A stretch of 18,712 nt of DNA from positions 1 through 18,712 of the forward strand of contig CAMBGO010000019.1 in NCBI GenBank assembly GCA_945866165.1. The letters are read 5' to 3'. Position numbers and translations under genes: made by a program. This document shows, piece after piece, positions 7,811-15,839 of this stretch (positions within the stretch are counted from its first letter, which is position 1; each line of letters opens with the position of its first letter). The DNA is from Chitinophaga pinensis. Its GTDB lineage: Bacteria; Bacteroidota; Bacteroidia; Chitinophagales; Chitinophagaceae. The notes beneath the pieces are model-generated. The model did not search any database. It was not told where the DNA came from and saw only the letters and a program-made list of their open reading frames with translations.

Positions 7811-8767
7811 ATGGAATTTTTGCGTGCGGAAGAAATTAGTAGAAAGGAGCAATCGGGCACCGTGTTGCACAAAATCAGTTTCACAGTTGAACAACATAAA
7901 AAAATTGCCATCATCGGTGAAACAGGATCAGGGAAAAGTACGTTACTAAAAATCATATCAGGCCATGCGCAACCTGAAACAGGCAGGGTTTTTTACCAAG
8001 GTAATAAAGTATGGGGACCGAATGAACAATTGATTCCAGGACATCCTGGCATAGCTTACCTCTCGCAACACTTTGAACTGCGAAACAATTATTTCGTTCA
8101 CGAAATTCTTGACTATGCAAATAAAATGAGTGAGATAGAAGCCGAAAAAATATTTAAGATTTGTCAGGTACATCACTTGTTGAAACGAAAAACAGATCAG
8201 CTTTCAGGTGGAGAAAAACAAAGAATAGCACTATCAAGGTTATTGGTAGGCAAACCAAGTCTACTTCTTTTAGACGAGCCCTTTTCTAATCTTGACATGC
8301 CTCACAAAAAAATCATTCGAACTGTTTTGCAAAAAATCAGTGATGACCTGGGTACAACATGCATATTGATTTCACATGATCCGGAAGATTTCCTTCCATG
8401 GGCAGATCATATCATGGTGTTGAAAGAAGGAAAATTAATTCAACAAGGAAACACTACAGAAATTTATACTAACCCCCTCAATGAATATATTGCAGGTCTT
8501 ACTGGATCTTATAACCTGATTACATCAAATTCAATTCAATTGAGAAATAAATGGGGATTACCGCTTGGTGGAGATGACATTATTATTAGACCCGAAAAAA
8601 TCAACATAACAGAAATTTCTCACAATGGCATAGGAGCCATTGTGAGGAAAATTCAGTTTCATGGTTTTTATAGTTCCATCTTAGTTGAAACAACAGAGCA
8701 GGAATTGACAATTCATCTTCAAGACAATCACTTAGATCTTGGAGAAAAAATTCACCTGGCTATCTAA
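7811..8767 (+). CDS. ABC transporter ATP-binding protein with C-terminal TOBE-like domain
   Basis: 318 residues, no leader, cytosolic. The nucleotide-binding domain (about 1-230) is complete: Walker A G36-ETGSGKST, Q-loop Q86 (YLSQH), signature LSGGE (131-135), Walker B LLLLDEP with D155/E156, D-loop SNLD and H-loop H189 (ISHD). Residues 240-318, including DDIIIRPEKI (255-264) and a following FHGFYSSILVET strand pair, look like the TOBE regulatory domain of MalK/PotA/FbpC-type importer ATPases. No permease or binding protein is adjacent, so the transported substrate is unknown. It follows the deacylase by 61 bases on the same strand and may be co-transcribed. Its stop lies 9 bases from the stop of the convergent M14 gene. 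Confidence 0.9.
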   Translation: MEFLRAEEISRKEQSGTVLHKISFTVEQHKKIAIIGETGSGKSTLLKIISGHAQPETGRVFYQGNKVWGPNEQLIPGHPGIAYLSQHFELRNNYFVHEILDYANKMSEIEAEKIFKICQVHHLLKRKTDQLSGGEKQRIALSRLLVGKPSLLLLDEPFSNLDMPHKKIIRTVLQKISDDLGTTCILISHDPEDFLPWADHIMVLKEGKLIQQGNTTEIYTNPLNEYIAGLTGSYNLITSNSIQLRNKWGLPLGGDDIIIRPEKINITEISHNGIGAIVRKIQFHGFYSSILVETTEQELTIHLQDNHLDLGEKIHLAI

Positions 8768-8776
8768 CTATCTATA

Positions 8777-11305
8777 TTATTCTTCTCCATTAAAAGGTTG
8801 CGGCACTGTCATTAAGCTTCCATAAAATAATGAATTCAAAAAAAGTTTATTTGTCCCATACCATGTACCCCTGAAGTTAGGTTCATCAGCAAACATAATA
8901 ACCCTTCCTGCACCTTCAGATCCAACAAGAATGGATGCGCTTCCTTTCAATTTTTTCATAGTGGTCGGATGCACGTAGCCGCCCACCAAGGGGTCAGATA
9001 AATATTGCGCAACATTGCTATAAGGATTACTGCTATTTTGTAAGAAAGTCAAGCTGTTTTTATACACTGATAATTTTCTGTTCGTGAAACCAAATCCAAT
9101 TGGATGAGTTGTGTCAAGATCAACTTTAAAAATAGAACCTCCCAATGCCTTTGCACCTTCAATTTCTACAGCACGGTCAAAATTTTGTCTGGCCAAAGTC
9201 TGTTTTGATGTATCAGCAGGAATCAATTTTTCTTTTGTAAATCCATTTCTGATGGCCCAATCAGCACCACCTTTAATCGTGATCATTGTATTGCCATTTT
9301 GTACCCAAGCTTTGATCTTATCAATAGTTGATTTATCAAGAAGTGAATAAACACCAGATACCATAATCAAAGTATTGTATCTATTGAGGTCTGCCCTACC
9401 TATATTCAAAATATCCATTTTGGTTATAGGCATGCTGAGTCGTTGATCAAGTAAATGCCATATTTCACCTGCTTCAGAAGCCGCCACACCAGTTCCTATA
9501 ATCATTAATACCTCTGGCTTTTTCATAGTTCTGATATAAGCACTTCCAAGATCAATACCACCTGCACTATATCCTGTTCCCACAGAATGTACTTTGATAT
9601 TCGAAGATGCACTTGCCTTGCTAACCAATTCATGTAATTGATCAGCGTTTACTTTTTGTTGTTGAACCGAAATAACAATACTACCATAGCCGAACGAAAC
9701 TGTTGTTCCATTTACATTGCTAGTAAAGGGACGAAATGCAGACTGAACAATTACACCTGCACTTTCTAATTGATAAATAAACTTATGAATATTATAGTCT
9801 GTATTACTAACCAGATAAGCATAATTACTTTTTACTACTGCATCTGTTGATACATCAGGAATTGATTCTAATTTTTTCCCAGGCGCAATAACTGCTTTTA
9901 ATTCAGTATAAGGCAATCCGTATGCATGTATCAAACTCCATACAGATGCATCATAAAATGAACTGTCTCTATACGTTATTTGATTTTCAAATATAGTACG
10001 TACCATAATGTTATTATCCTGCATAGTTGGCACATAATAACTTTTACTATTAGGCACTTCATATACATCAATTCTATGCAATAATAATTTTTCAATAAAT
10101 GCATTTGTTCTTGTTACATCATTGGGGTCTCCAAATACATAGCCTTTGATAGGCGCCTTCATCGATTGCTCGCGGGATACATTAAAAAACTCTTTGCGCA
10201 TTTGTAAAAGAGAAGCCTTTTCTGCAATAGAGGCCCTCACAATTGCCAATGATCCGGTAAATTGATTTCTAATGGTAAATGCAAATGTGAGTGGAATTGT
10301 ATTTGTCTCCTGAACATGTCCTCGTGAACTTGCTTGTTCAAAAAGAAATCCTGCGCCACCATAGAAATTAATATAACTGCTGCCATAACCCGGATACAAT
10401 TTATCATATGCCTCCTTGGTGAAATACATTGAACCAATTTTATCAGTAGCCTTAGTGAAATATTCTGCATACTTTGGATAGATAGTCTTATATAGGTAGC
10501 TTGGAATCAACGGATTGTTGCTTGCATCTTCACCTGGATCAAAATAAAAAGTTGAATTGGTTCCCATTTCGTGGTGATCTGTTTGAACATACGGCCTCCA
10601 CTTATGAAAAAAATTGATTCTGTTTTTTGTTTCAGGAAATGTTGCAAGAAACCAATCCCTGTTTAGATCAAACCAATAATGATTGAATCTTCCACCAGGC
10701 CATATTTCAGTATGTTCTCTATCCATTGGATCTGCAACAGGTGGTGTTCCCTTATGCATATTCGCCCAATGTGTATGTCTATCACGACCATCGGGATTGA
10801 TAACCGGGTCCATCAAAATAACCATGTTATCAAGCCAGTTCAACGTCTCAGGATTTTCAGAAGCAGTAATATAATATGCAGTAAGCATAGCTGCTTCACT
10901 TGATGAAGGTTCATTACCATGTACATTATAAGCAAGATGAATCACCAAAGGAACTTTTTCTGTTTCACCAGTTGCTTGACCAGCTAAATGGGCTTTTCGT
11001 ATTTCTTCAATACGGCCATGATTAGGCTTTGAAGTGAATACTGCGGTAATTTGTGCACGCTGCTCAAATGTCTTTCCAATTTCTTCAACAGTTACCCTAT
11101 CAGATAACCTATCCAATTCTTTGAAATACTCCACTAGCCTGTCATGCCTCGTATGCTGGTCACCAATCTGGTAACCCAAAAACTGCTCTGGGGTAGGAAT
11201 GGCTGGGTTAAATTTTCCAGTGTTAGGGTAAAAATAGTTTTCCTGTGCGACTAAACTGTTAAGTGAAGTCAATACAATTAGAATCAATGATATTTTCTTG
11301 AGCAT
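8777..11305 (-). CDS. Secreted M14 family zinc carboxypeptidase, large form
   Basis: 842 residues with a signal peptide (about 1-20, ending SLVAQ). The M14 domain (about 50-345) has H129-G-N-E132 (first zinc ligands), NPDGR (170-174), DLNRDW with the Asn-Arg substrate-binding pair at 215-216, TDHHEMG (H244/H245, second zinc histidine) and FEQASSRG with the probable catalytic Glu E323. It should remove C-terminal residues or cleave peptidoglycan-type peptides in the periplasm. Beyond the protease is a long extension. Residues about 597-690 (EVLMIIGTGVAASEAGEIW, then YNTLIMVSG) look like a class I glutamine-amidotransferase-like Rossmann fold without a visible catalytic triad. No T9SS C-terminal domain is seen. 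Confidence 0.9.
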   Translation of the reverse strand: MLKKISLILIVLTSLNSLVAQENYFYPNTGKFNPAIPTPEQFLGYQIGDQHTRHDRLVEYFKELDRLSDRVTVEEIGKTFEQRAQITAVFTSKPNHGRIEEIRKAHLAGQATGETEKVPLVIHLAYNVHGNEPSSSEAAMLTAYYITASENPETLNWLDNMVILMDPVINPDGRDRHTHWANMHKGTPPVADPMDREHTEIWPGGRFNHYWFDLNRDWFLATFPETKNRINFFHKWRPYVQTDHHEMGTNSTFYFDPGEDASNNPLIPSYLYKTIYPKYAEYFTKATDKIGSMYFTKEAYDKLYPGYGSSYINFYGGAGFLFEQASSRGHVQETNTIPLTFAFTIRNQFTGSLAIVRASIAEKASLLQMRKEFFNVSREQSMKAPIKGYVFGDPNDVTRTNAFIEKLLLHRIDVYEVPNSKSYYVPTMQDNNIMVRTIFENQITYRDSSFYDASVWSLIHAYGLPYTELKAVIAPGKKLESIPDVSTDAVVKSNYAYLVSNTDYNIHKFIYQLESAGVIVQSAFRPFTSNVNGTTVSFGYGSIVISVQQQKVNADQLHELVSKASASSNIKVHSVGTGYSAGGIDLGSAYIRTMKKPEVLMIIGTGVAASEAGEIWHLLDQRLSMPITKMDILNIGRADLNRYNTLIMVSGVYSLLDKSTIDKIKAWVQNGNTMITIKGGADWAIRNGFTKEKLIPADTSKQTLARQNFDRAVEIEGAKALGGSIFKVDLDTTHPIGFGFTNRKLSVYKNSLTFLQNSSNPYSNVAQYLSDPLVGGYVHPTTMKKLKGSASILVGSEGAGRVIMFADEPNFRGTWYGTNKLFLNSLFYGSLMTVPQPFNGEE

Positions 11306-11322
11306 AAAAAAAATTTATTGAA

Positions 11323-11353
11323 TAAAACTAATGATTCATCAACTGAATGCCAA
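11323..11353 (-). promoter_or_regulatory. Candidate promoter of the M14 carboxypeptidase gene
   Basis: On the minus strand TTG (bases 11353-11351) is followed after 20 bases by TAGTTTTA (11330-11323), seven of eight positions of TAnnTTTG at an allowed spacing. The predicted transcription start would lie only about 10 bases before the ATG at 11305. Assigned by eye. Confidence 0.35.
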
Positions 11354-11497
11354 CTAAAACAGCAGGTATTTTGAAGTGCTTAACATAAATAAAAGTCTTC
11401 ATAAAGGCTAATACGGACAACTATTCCGCCTGTAGCATTCCTTTAATTTTCCTTAACAGTAATTGATCTAATTTTACAATTGATTAATTACAACATC

Positions 11498-12214
11498 ATG
11501 AAATCCATCTTTATTTTCATTGCTTCCCTTTTTATACTGAATAATTCAAATGCACAAAATATTAAAGGCCTACTTAACAAAGCAAAAGACGCCGTTGCAG
11601 GCAAACCAATTGGTTTGGGCAATGATGAAATCATTGCAGGATTGAAAGAGGCCCTTACTAAGGGTACAGAAAAAGGCACCTCCATGCTTTCAAAAGAAAA
11701 TGGATTCTTTGGTAATGAACTACTTAAAATTATACTTCCACCCGAAGCACAAAAAGTTGAAAAGACTTTGCGCAGTGTTGGATTAGGAAAGCAGGTGGAT
11801 GATGCTATCCTAACAATGAACCGCGGTGCCGAAGAAGCATGTAAAGAAGCCGCTCCCATATTTGTAGATGCAATTAAAAAAATGACTGTACAAGATGCAG
11901 TAGGTATATTAAAGGGTGCCGATACAGCAGCAACAGGTTACTTGAAAAATAATACTAGTGCAGCGCTTACCACTGCATTCAGGCCCATCATTGATGGCGC
12001 ACTTGAAAAAGTAGGTGCCACAAAGTATTGGTCAACCATGGTTACAACATACAATAAATTCAGTATGCAAAAAATCAATCCTGATTTATCGGCTTATGTA
12101 ACCGAAAGAGCATTGCAAGGCGTCTTCACACAAATTGCTTTAGAAGAGAAAAACATTCGCAAAGACCCAGTTGCAAGAACAACTGAATTACTTAAAAAAG
12201 TTTTTGCAAATTGA
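11498..12214 (+). CDS. DUF4197 domain exported protein
   Basis: 238 residues from the ATG at 11498. An in-frame TTG 18 bases earlier would add MINYNI before the signal peptide and is less likely. A short hydrophobic leader (MKSIFIFIASLFILNN, cleaved near SNA/Q) is followed by an alpha-helical DUF4197 body. This is marked by LSNDEI-like GLGNDEIIAGLKEAL, the LKIILPPEAQKVEKTLR segment, then MNRGAEEACKEAAPIFVDAI, MTVQDAVGILKGADTAATGYL and a KYWSTMVTTYNKF block. DUF4197 proteins are widespread in Proteobacteria and Bacteroidota with no established function. It is a single gene between the divergent M14 gene and the metallophosphoesterase. Confidence 0.9.
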   Translation: MKSIFIFIASLFILNNSNAQNIKGLLNKAKDAVAGKPIGLGNDEIIAGLKEALTKGTEKGTSMLSKENGFFGNELLKIILPPEAQKVEKTLRSVGLGKQVDDAILTMNRGAEEACKEAAPIFVDAIKKMTVQDAVGILKGADTAATGYLKNNTSAALTTAFRPIIDGALEKVGATKYWSTMVTTYNKFSMQKINPDLSAYVTERALQGVFTQIALEEKNIRKDPVARTTELLKKVFAN

Positions 12215-12245
12215 GTCAACTATCTTGAATGGAATAATAGTTTCT

Positions 12246-12281
12246 TGATGTATATTGGATAAGTATTTAAAATATACATCA
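12246..12281 (+). promoter_or_regulatory. Inverted repeat ending at the metallophosphoesterase start codon
   Basis: Arms TGATGTATATT (12246-12256) and AATATACATCA (12271-12281) are perfect 11-base complements around a 14-base spacer. The right arm includes the A of the ATG. In RNA it would fold over the initiation region; in DNA it could be a dimeric operator. The AT content makes a chance palindrome possible. Confidence 0.4.
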
Positions 12282-13102
12282 TGAATCGTCGGCACTTTAT
12301 ACAGAATCTCTCTGTTGGGTTTCTTCTTATTAATGGCAAAACAATTCTTGCATCTGACCTAAGTCAATTTGATAAAAAGAAACTAGCTCTTCGATTTGTT
12401 GTTTTGTCCGATGGACACTTTGGACAACCCAAAACAAACTACCAGGAATTTTATGATGCTGCTATAACGCATGTAAACAATGAGCATGCGTTGAAGCCCT
12501 TTGATTTTGGGGTAATGAATGGTGATATTATTCATGATAATGTTGATTTTTTGGGCGAAGCAAAAAAATCATTGGATAAATTAACTTTCCCCTATTATGT
12601 TACCAAGGGTAACCACGATATTGCCAGTCCCAAACACTGGGAAGACATATGGAAGATGCCACTGAATTTTGATATTGTAATTAAAAATAATGTTCTTCTC
12701 TTCGGAAATACTTCAAATGAAAAAGGAGAATACCTCCAACCCGATTTGGAATGGCTTTCATCAAATCTCAAGAAATATGAAAAATCTGAAAATGTTTTTC
12801 TGTTCGTACATATTCCACCGATAAAATGGACTGACAATGCAGTGGATTCAAAAGAGTTTCAAGAATTAGTAAAACAATACAAAAATATCAAAGGTATTTT
12901 TCATGGACATGAGCACGACCAAGATGGTATCAAATGGCAAGATGGAATACCTTATTTATTCGATAGTCATATTGGCGGAAGTTGGGGAACTACCTACAAA
13001 GGATTTCGTATCGTAGAACTATACAAAGATGGGTCAATGCTAACTTACATCATGAACCCTACTGAGAAAATTAATCTTTCTGACTTAAAAGAATTAAAAT
13101 GA
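12281..13102 (+). CDS. Tat-exported metallophosphoesterase (calcineurin-like)
   Basis: 273 residues. The leader NRRHFIQNLSVGFLL is a twin-arginine signal. The dimetal site of calcineurin-like phosphoesterases is complete: LSDGHF (D44, H46), NGD (80-82), GNHD (110-113), VHIPP (H177) and HGHEHD (H208, H210). It should hydrolyse phosphomono- or diesters in the periplasm; the exact substrate (nucleotide, phospholipid or sugar phosphate) is not readable. Its TGA overlaps the ATG of the next gene in ATGA, so the two are translationally coupled. A perfect inverted repeat ends on its start codon. Confidence 0.92.
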   Translation: MNRRHFIQNLSVGFLLINGKTILASDLSQFDKKKLALRFVVLSDGHFGQPKTNYQEFYDAAITHVNNEHALKPFDFGVMNGDIIHDNVDFLGEAKKSLDKLTFPYYVTKGNHDIASPKHWEDIWKMPLNFDIVIKNNVLLFGNTSNEKGEYLQPDLEWLSSNLKKYEKSENVFLFVHIPPIKWTDNAVDSKEFQELVKQYKNIKGIFHGHEHDQDGIKWQDGIPYLFDSHIGGSWGTTYKGFRIVELYKDGSMLTYIMNPTEKINLSDLKELK

Positions 13103-14043
13103 AAATAATAATCAAATTTATAAAATACATCTTGGCTCCATTGATAGTTTTGCTGATTATTGTTTTTGCGATTTTTTTTGAAAAAGATATCCCACGGGAA
13201 GAATTAAAGAAAAAATACACCAACTCATCGTCACTTTTTTTGCCTATGATGGGCATGGATGTACACTACCGGGATGAAGGAAATATGAACGATAGTATTC
13301 CAATCATACTTCTTCATGGTTTGTCTTCCTCATTGAATACCTGGGACAGTCTAGTTATTTTAATGAAAAAAGATAAGCGTATCATCAGCATTGATCTTCC
13401 TGCGTTTGGATTAACAGGCCCAAACCCACAAAATTCATATGATACAGATTATAATGTTTCATTCCTGGATTCTTTTCTAATGAAAATGAATATCAATCAA
13501 TGCATCATTGCCGGTAACTCCCGAGGTGGTGGTATTGCATGGAACTTTGCCGCTGATCATCCAGATAAAATCAATAAACTAATACTGATCAACTCTGCAG
13601 GCTATCAAGGAAAGAAAGGTAAAGGTTCAATTGGTTTTAAAATTGCATCAATCCCAGTACTCAATAATTTACTTCTCTACATTACACCGCGTTTCTTGAT
13701 CAGAAAGAGCCTTGAAACGATTTTTGTGGATCAATCAAAAATAACCGAAGAACTTGTTACACGTTTTCACGATCTGACCATTTGCGAAGGAAATAGGAAA
13801 GCAACTCTTTCTATTTTCAAAAATAGGCAGCCGCTGAATTCTGAAAAAATCAAGCGTGTACATACCAATACGTTGATCATATGGGGCGAAAATGATGAAT
13901 TAATTTCAGTTGACGATGCTTATCTGTTTCGACAAAATATAAAAGAAAGTAAACTTGAAATAATTAAAAATTGTGGTCACACCCCCATGGAAGAAAATCC
14001 AGAAAAAGTAGCTTCTATAATAAAAACATTTCTTCTACAGTAA
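13099..14043 (+). CDS. Membrane-anchored alpha/beta hydrolase
   Basis: 314 residues. An N-terminal transmembrane helix (about 8-27) probably anchors the enzyme with its catalytic part outside the cytoplasm. The fold is complete: oxyanion-hole LLHGLSSS (H73), nucleophile elbow GNSRGG (S141), acid in WGENDELI (D266) and catalytic H294 in NCGHTPMEENP. A lid region lies around 165-240. The nucleophile elbow GNSRGG resembles MhpC/haloperoxidase-type esterases rather than classical lipases. It starts inside the stop of the metallophosphoesterase (4-base overlap), suggesting the two act in one pathway, for example sequential removal of phosphate and acyl groups. That link is inferred from coupling only. 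Confidence 0.9.
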   Translation: MKIIIKFIKYILAPLIVLLIIVFAIFFEKDIPREELKKKYTNSSSLFLPMMGMDVHYRDEGNMNDSIPIILLHGLSSSLNTWDSLVILMKKDKRIISIDLPAFGLTGPNPQNSYDTDYNVSFLDSFLMKMNINQCIIAGNSRGGGIAWNFAADHPDKINKLILINSAGYQGKKGKGSIGFKIASIPVLNNLLLYITPRFLIRKSLETIFVDQSKITEELVTRFHDLTICEGNRKATLSIFKNRQPLNSEKIKRVHTNTLIIWGENDELISVDDAYLFRQNIKESKLEIIKNCGHTPMEENPEKVASIIKTFLLQ

Positions 14044-14156
14044 TTCCATCAGTATCATTTAGAGAGATGACGTATGTCATTTTGTGAGTTCACGCATTCA
14101 ATATTTTTGAATCCGGAATTCAAATCACAGGAAATCATAATTTTTTCTATGCTTGA

Positions 14157-14447
14157 TGGTTTTTTTCGAATTCATTTTTTTCGCAAATCAAAATCTCTCA
14201 TTATGCAAGCAGTCAAAATGATTTACATTATAGAAATGGGTGGAATTATGGAAGAATGGGTCTTTTTACTGTCGTTGGAGGAGTTGGGTGCATGCTAGAA
14301 TCTGGCATTCAATTCAATAGCAGTATTAAAATGATTACACACGGATCAACTAGAGATGTGTTGTTTTTAACAGCAGGAGTTGTACTAATAAAAGTTGGCC
14401 TTGTAATACTAATAACAAATCAGCCAAACAGAAAAAAATATATCTAG
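14157..14447 (+). pseudogene. Probable remnant of a small two-helix membrane protein
   Basis: An open frame runs from just after a TGA (14154-14156) to a TAG (14445-14447) and encodes 96 residues. The part from about 14181 has protein-like composition: SSQNDLHYRNGWNYGRMG, a hydrophobic segment FTVVGGVGCML, a polar loop, then DVLFLTAGVVLIKVGLVILIT and a basic tail NRKKYI. The first ATG (14256) sits at the edge of the first helix and would cut off the preceding polar segment, so the frame looks like the end of a longer gene whose 5' part is lost. The GxxxGG helix pairs resemble C-terminal membrane segments of Bacteroidota hypothetical proteins. It could also be an intact 63-residue protein from 14256. 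Confidence 0.35.
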
Positions 14448-14555
14448 AAGTAATCTAGTAACTAGGTCTGAAACTGTCAATTTGATAAATTCAAGTGCAA
14501 CAATACAAAAGGATTTCATGCGGTCAGTTTATAGATTCCTTTAAGGTAATCTAAA

Positions 14556-14939
14556 TCATTTCATCAAAATAGGTTGTATGATTGCAGTCCAGAGTGAATA
14601 ACCCTTGGCATTCATATGCAAGTTATCTCCTAGGAAAATATCCTTCATCACATCACCATCAGAAGTCAGCATGCTAGTATGAACATCCAAGAACATTGAA
14701 TTTTTCTCTCTTGAAAGAAAATCCTTTATCAACGCATTGGATTCAATGAATATTTTTTCAAGATGCCAACGGGAAAGACTGGGCTTAATCGAAATAAAAA
14801 CAACTTTTGTTTTTATATTGAGTTTTTTTCTGATAATCGAATATAATACTTTAAAACGTTGAAGAACTGTATCAGCTGTAACAGTTGAATTCATTGCTAT
14901 ATCATGCCCCAAAAAAAGAAAATAAGATTTTATTTTTTT
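14556..14939 (-). pseudogene. 5'-truncated SGNH/GDSL hydrolase fragment
   Basis: The frame after a TGA at 14942-14940 encodes the second half of an SGNH esterase. It has a degenerate block III (FLGHDIAMNST, where family members read G-x-N-D-I-A), a conserved VVFISIKPSLSRWHLEKI block, LDVHTSML and the catalytic Asp-His motif GDNLHMNAKGYSLW. The first half, with the GDS nucleophile and block II Gly, is missing, so it should be catalytically dead. There is no in-frame ATG before residue 7 of the TTG-initiated reading (TTG at 14912). An ATG at 14943 heads a different frame, MKKNKILFSFFGA then TGA; removing one T from a T7 run would join it to the body. It directly follows the DUF1080 stop (9 bases to the body frame, 5 to that ATG). 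Confidence 0.7.
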
Positions 14940-14948
14940 TCATACTGA

Positions 14949-15806
14949 TTATTTGTACTTACAGGAACTTGGCACGGATTTAATATAATAAGATTTATAA
15001 TTAACTGCCTTGGGATCCATGCATCCTTCTAGATTCAAGATTTCGATTTTTCTGAATTCAACAGGATGACTTTCACTTTGCAATGAAATGCTGCCGCGCT
15101 GCAACATCTGGCCAGTCACACCAAATTCTTTATCTTGTCCACTAACATTTCCACCACCTATTTGTGGCTTTTGATATGACAATACTTCTATGCCATTAGC
15201 ATAATGCCTAATAACTGAATCGCCCAACACCAAGACCTCTGCAGTTACCCACTGATCGCCATGATACGTTGCTGAGTTAGAATTGATACAATGGGGCGTG
15301 AACAGTTTTCCATTCATTTCAACATTGGTTCCTGGTGTACAAAGATTACAAGTGGTTCGTTTTTCTTTTCCATTGCCACCAAGTAATTGAACTTCAATCG
15401 ATACAGGAAAATCTTGATTCAACCCCATAGTCTTTGGAGTTTGCCCATGTACCATGATGCCGCTATTACGATAGGCCCAACCGGGTCCTTCCTTAGCCTG
15501 TTCACCAACAAATCGGTATTCCAAACGGATGCGGTAATAACCATAATGCTTGTTATAAAATAGATGACCAAAACGCTCATCAAATTTTTCATAAGCATCA
15601 TACCTAACAACAATTTTGCCATCATCTACACGAAAGGTATTGCCAAAATTTTCTCCTACAGGATGATTCCTGATTTTTACAGTCCAGTTCGATAAATCTT
15701 TACCGTTGAACATTGATTCCCATTGTTCAGTTGTTTTCTGCTGCGCAAACCCAGAAATACTTATCAGGGAAAGAGCTATTATAAAAAATCTTGAAATTTG
15801 TTTCAC
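14949..15806 (-). CDS. Secreted DUF1080 (3-keto-disaccharide hydrolase family) protein with cysteine tail
   Basis: 285 residues initiated at a GTG; an ATG eight bases upstream is out of frame, and the GTG is followed at once by a good signal peptide (MKQISRFF... ending GFAQQ). The DUF1080 jelly roll (about 28-258) shows the family pattern WESMFNGKDLSNW, GEGPGWAYRNSGIMVHG-like AYRNSGIMVHG (111-121), VSIEVQLLGG (135-144) and HYANGIEVLSY (201-211). Members are concanavalin-like lectin or glycoside-hydrolase domains acting on sugars. After the domain comes a separate tail, GCMDPKAVNY (261-270) to SCKYK, with Cys262 and Cys282. It lies 33 bases after the DUF6526 gene and 5-9 bases before the SGNH remnant, so the three were probably one transcript. 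Confidence 0.88.
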   Translation of the reverse strand: MKQISRFFIIALSLISISGFAQQKTTEQWESMFNGKDLSNWTVKIRNHPVGENFGNTFRVDDGKIVVRYDAYEKFDERFGHLFYNKHYGYYRIRLEYRFVGEQAKEGPGWAYRNSGIMVHGQTPKTMGLNQDFPVSIEVQLLGGNGKEKRTTCNLCTPGTNVEMNGKLFTPHCINSNSATYHGDQWVTAEVLVLGDSVIRHYANGIEVLSYQKPQIGGGNVSGQDKEFGVTGQMLQRGSISLQSESHPVEFRKIEILNLEGCMDPKAVNYKSYYIKSVPSSCKYK

Positions 15807-15839
15807 TTTAACATGTATTTAATTTATTTATAAAAGAGA

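Noticed and set aside
11480..11497. Upstream TTG start for the DUF4197 protein
   Set aside because: The ATG at 11498 starts a standard signal peptide, and the six extra residues add nothing recognisable.
14067..14080. Small hairpin ATGAC-GTAT-GTCAT followed by TTT as a terminator
   Set aside because: The five-pair, AT-rich stem is too weak and the T-run too short to claim.
14074..14298. 74-residue plus-strand open frame after the alpha/beta hydrolase
   Set aside because: Low-complexity, Phe/Ile-rich sequence with no family signature. The overlapping frame 14157-14447 has the more convincing membrane-protein pattern.
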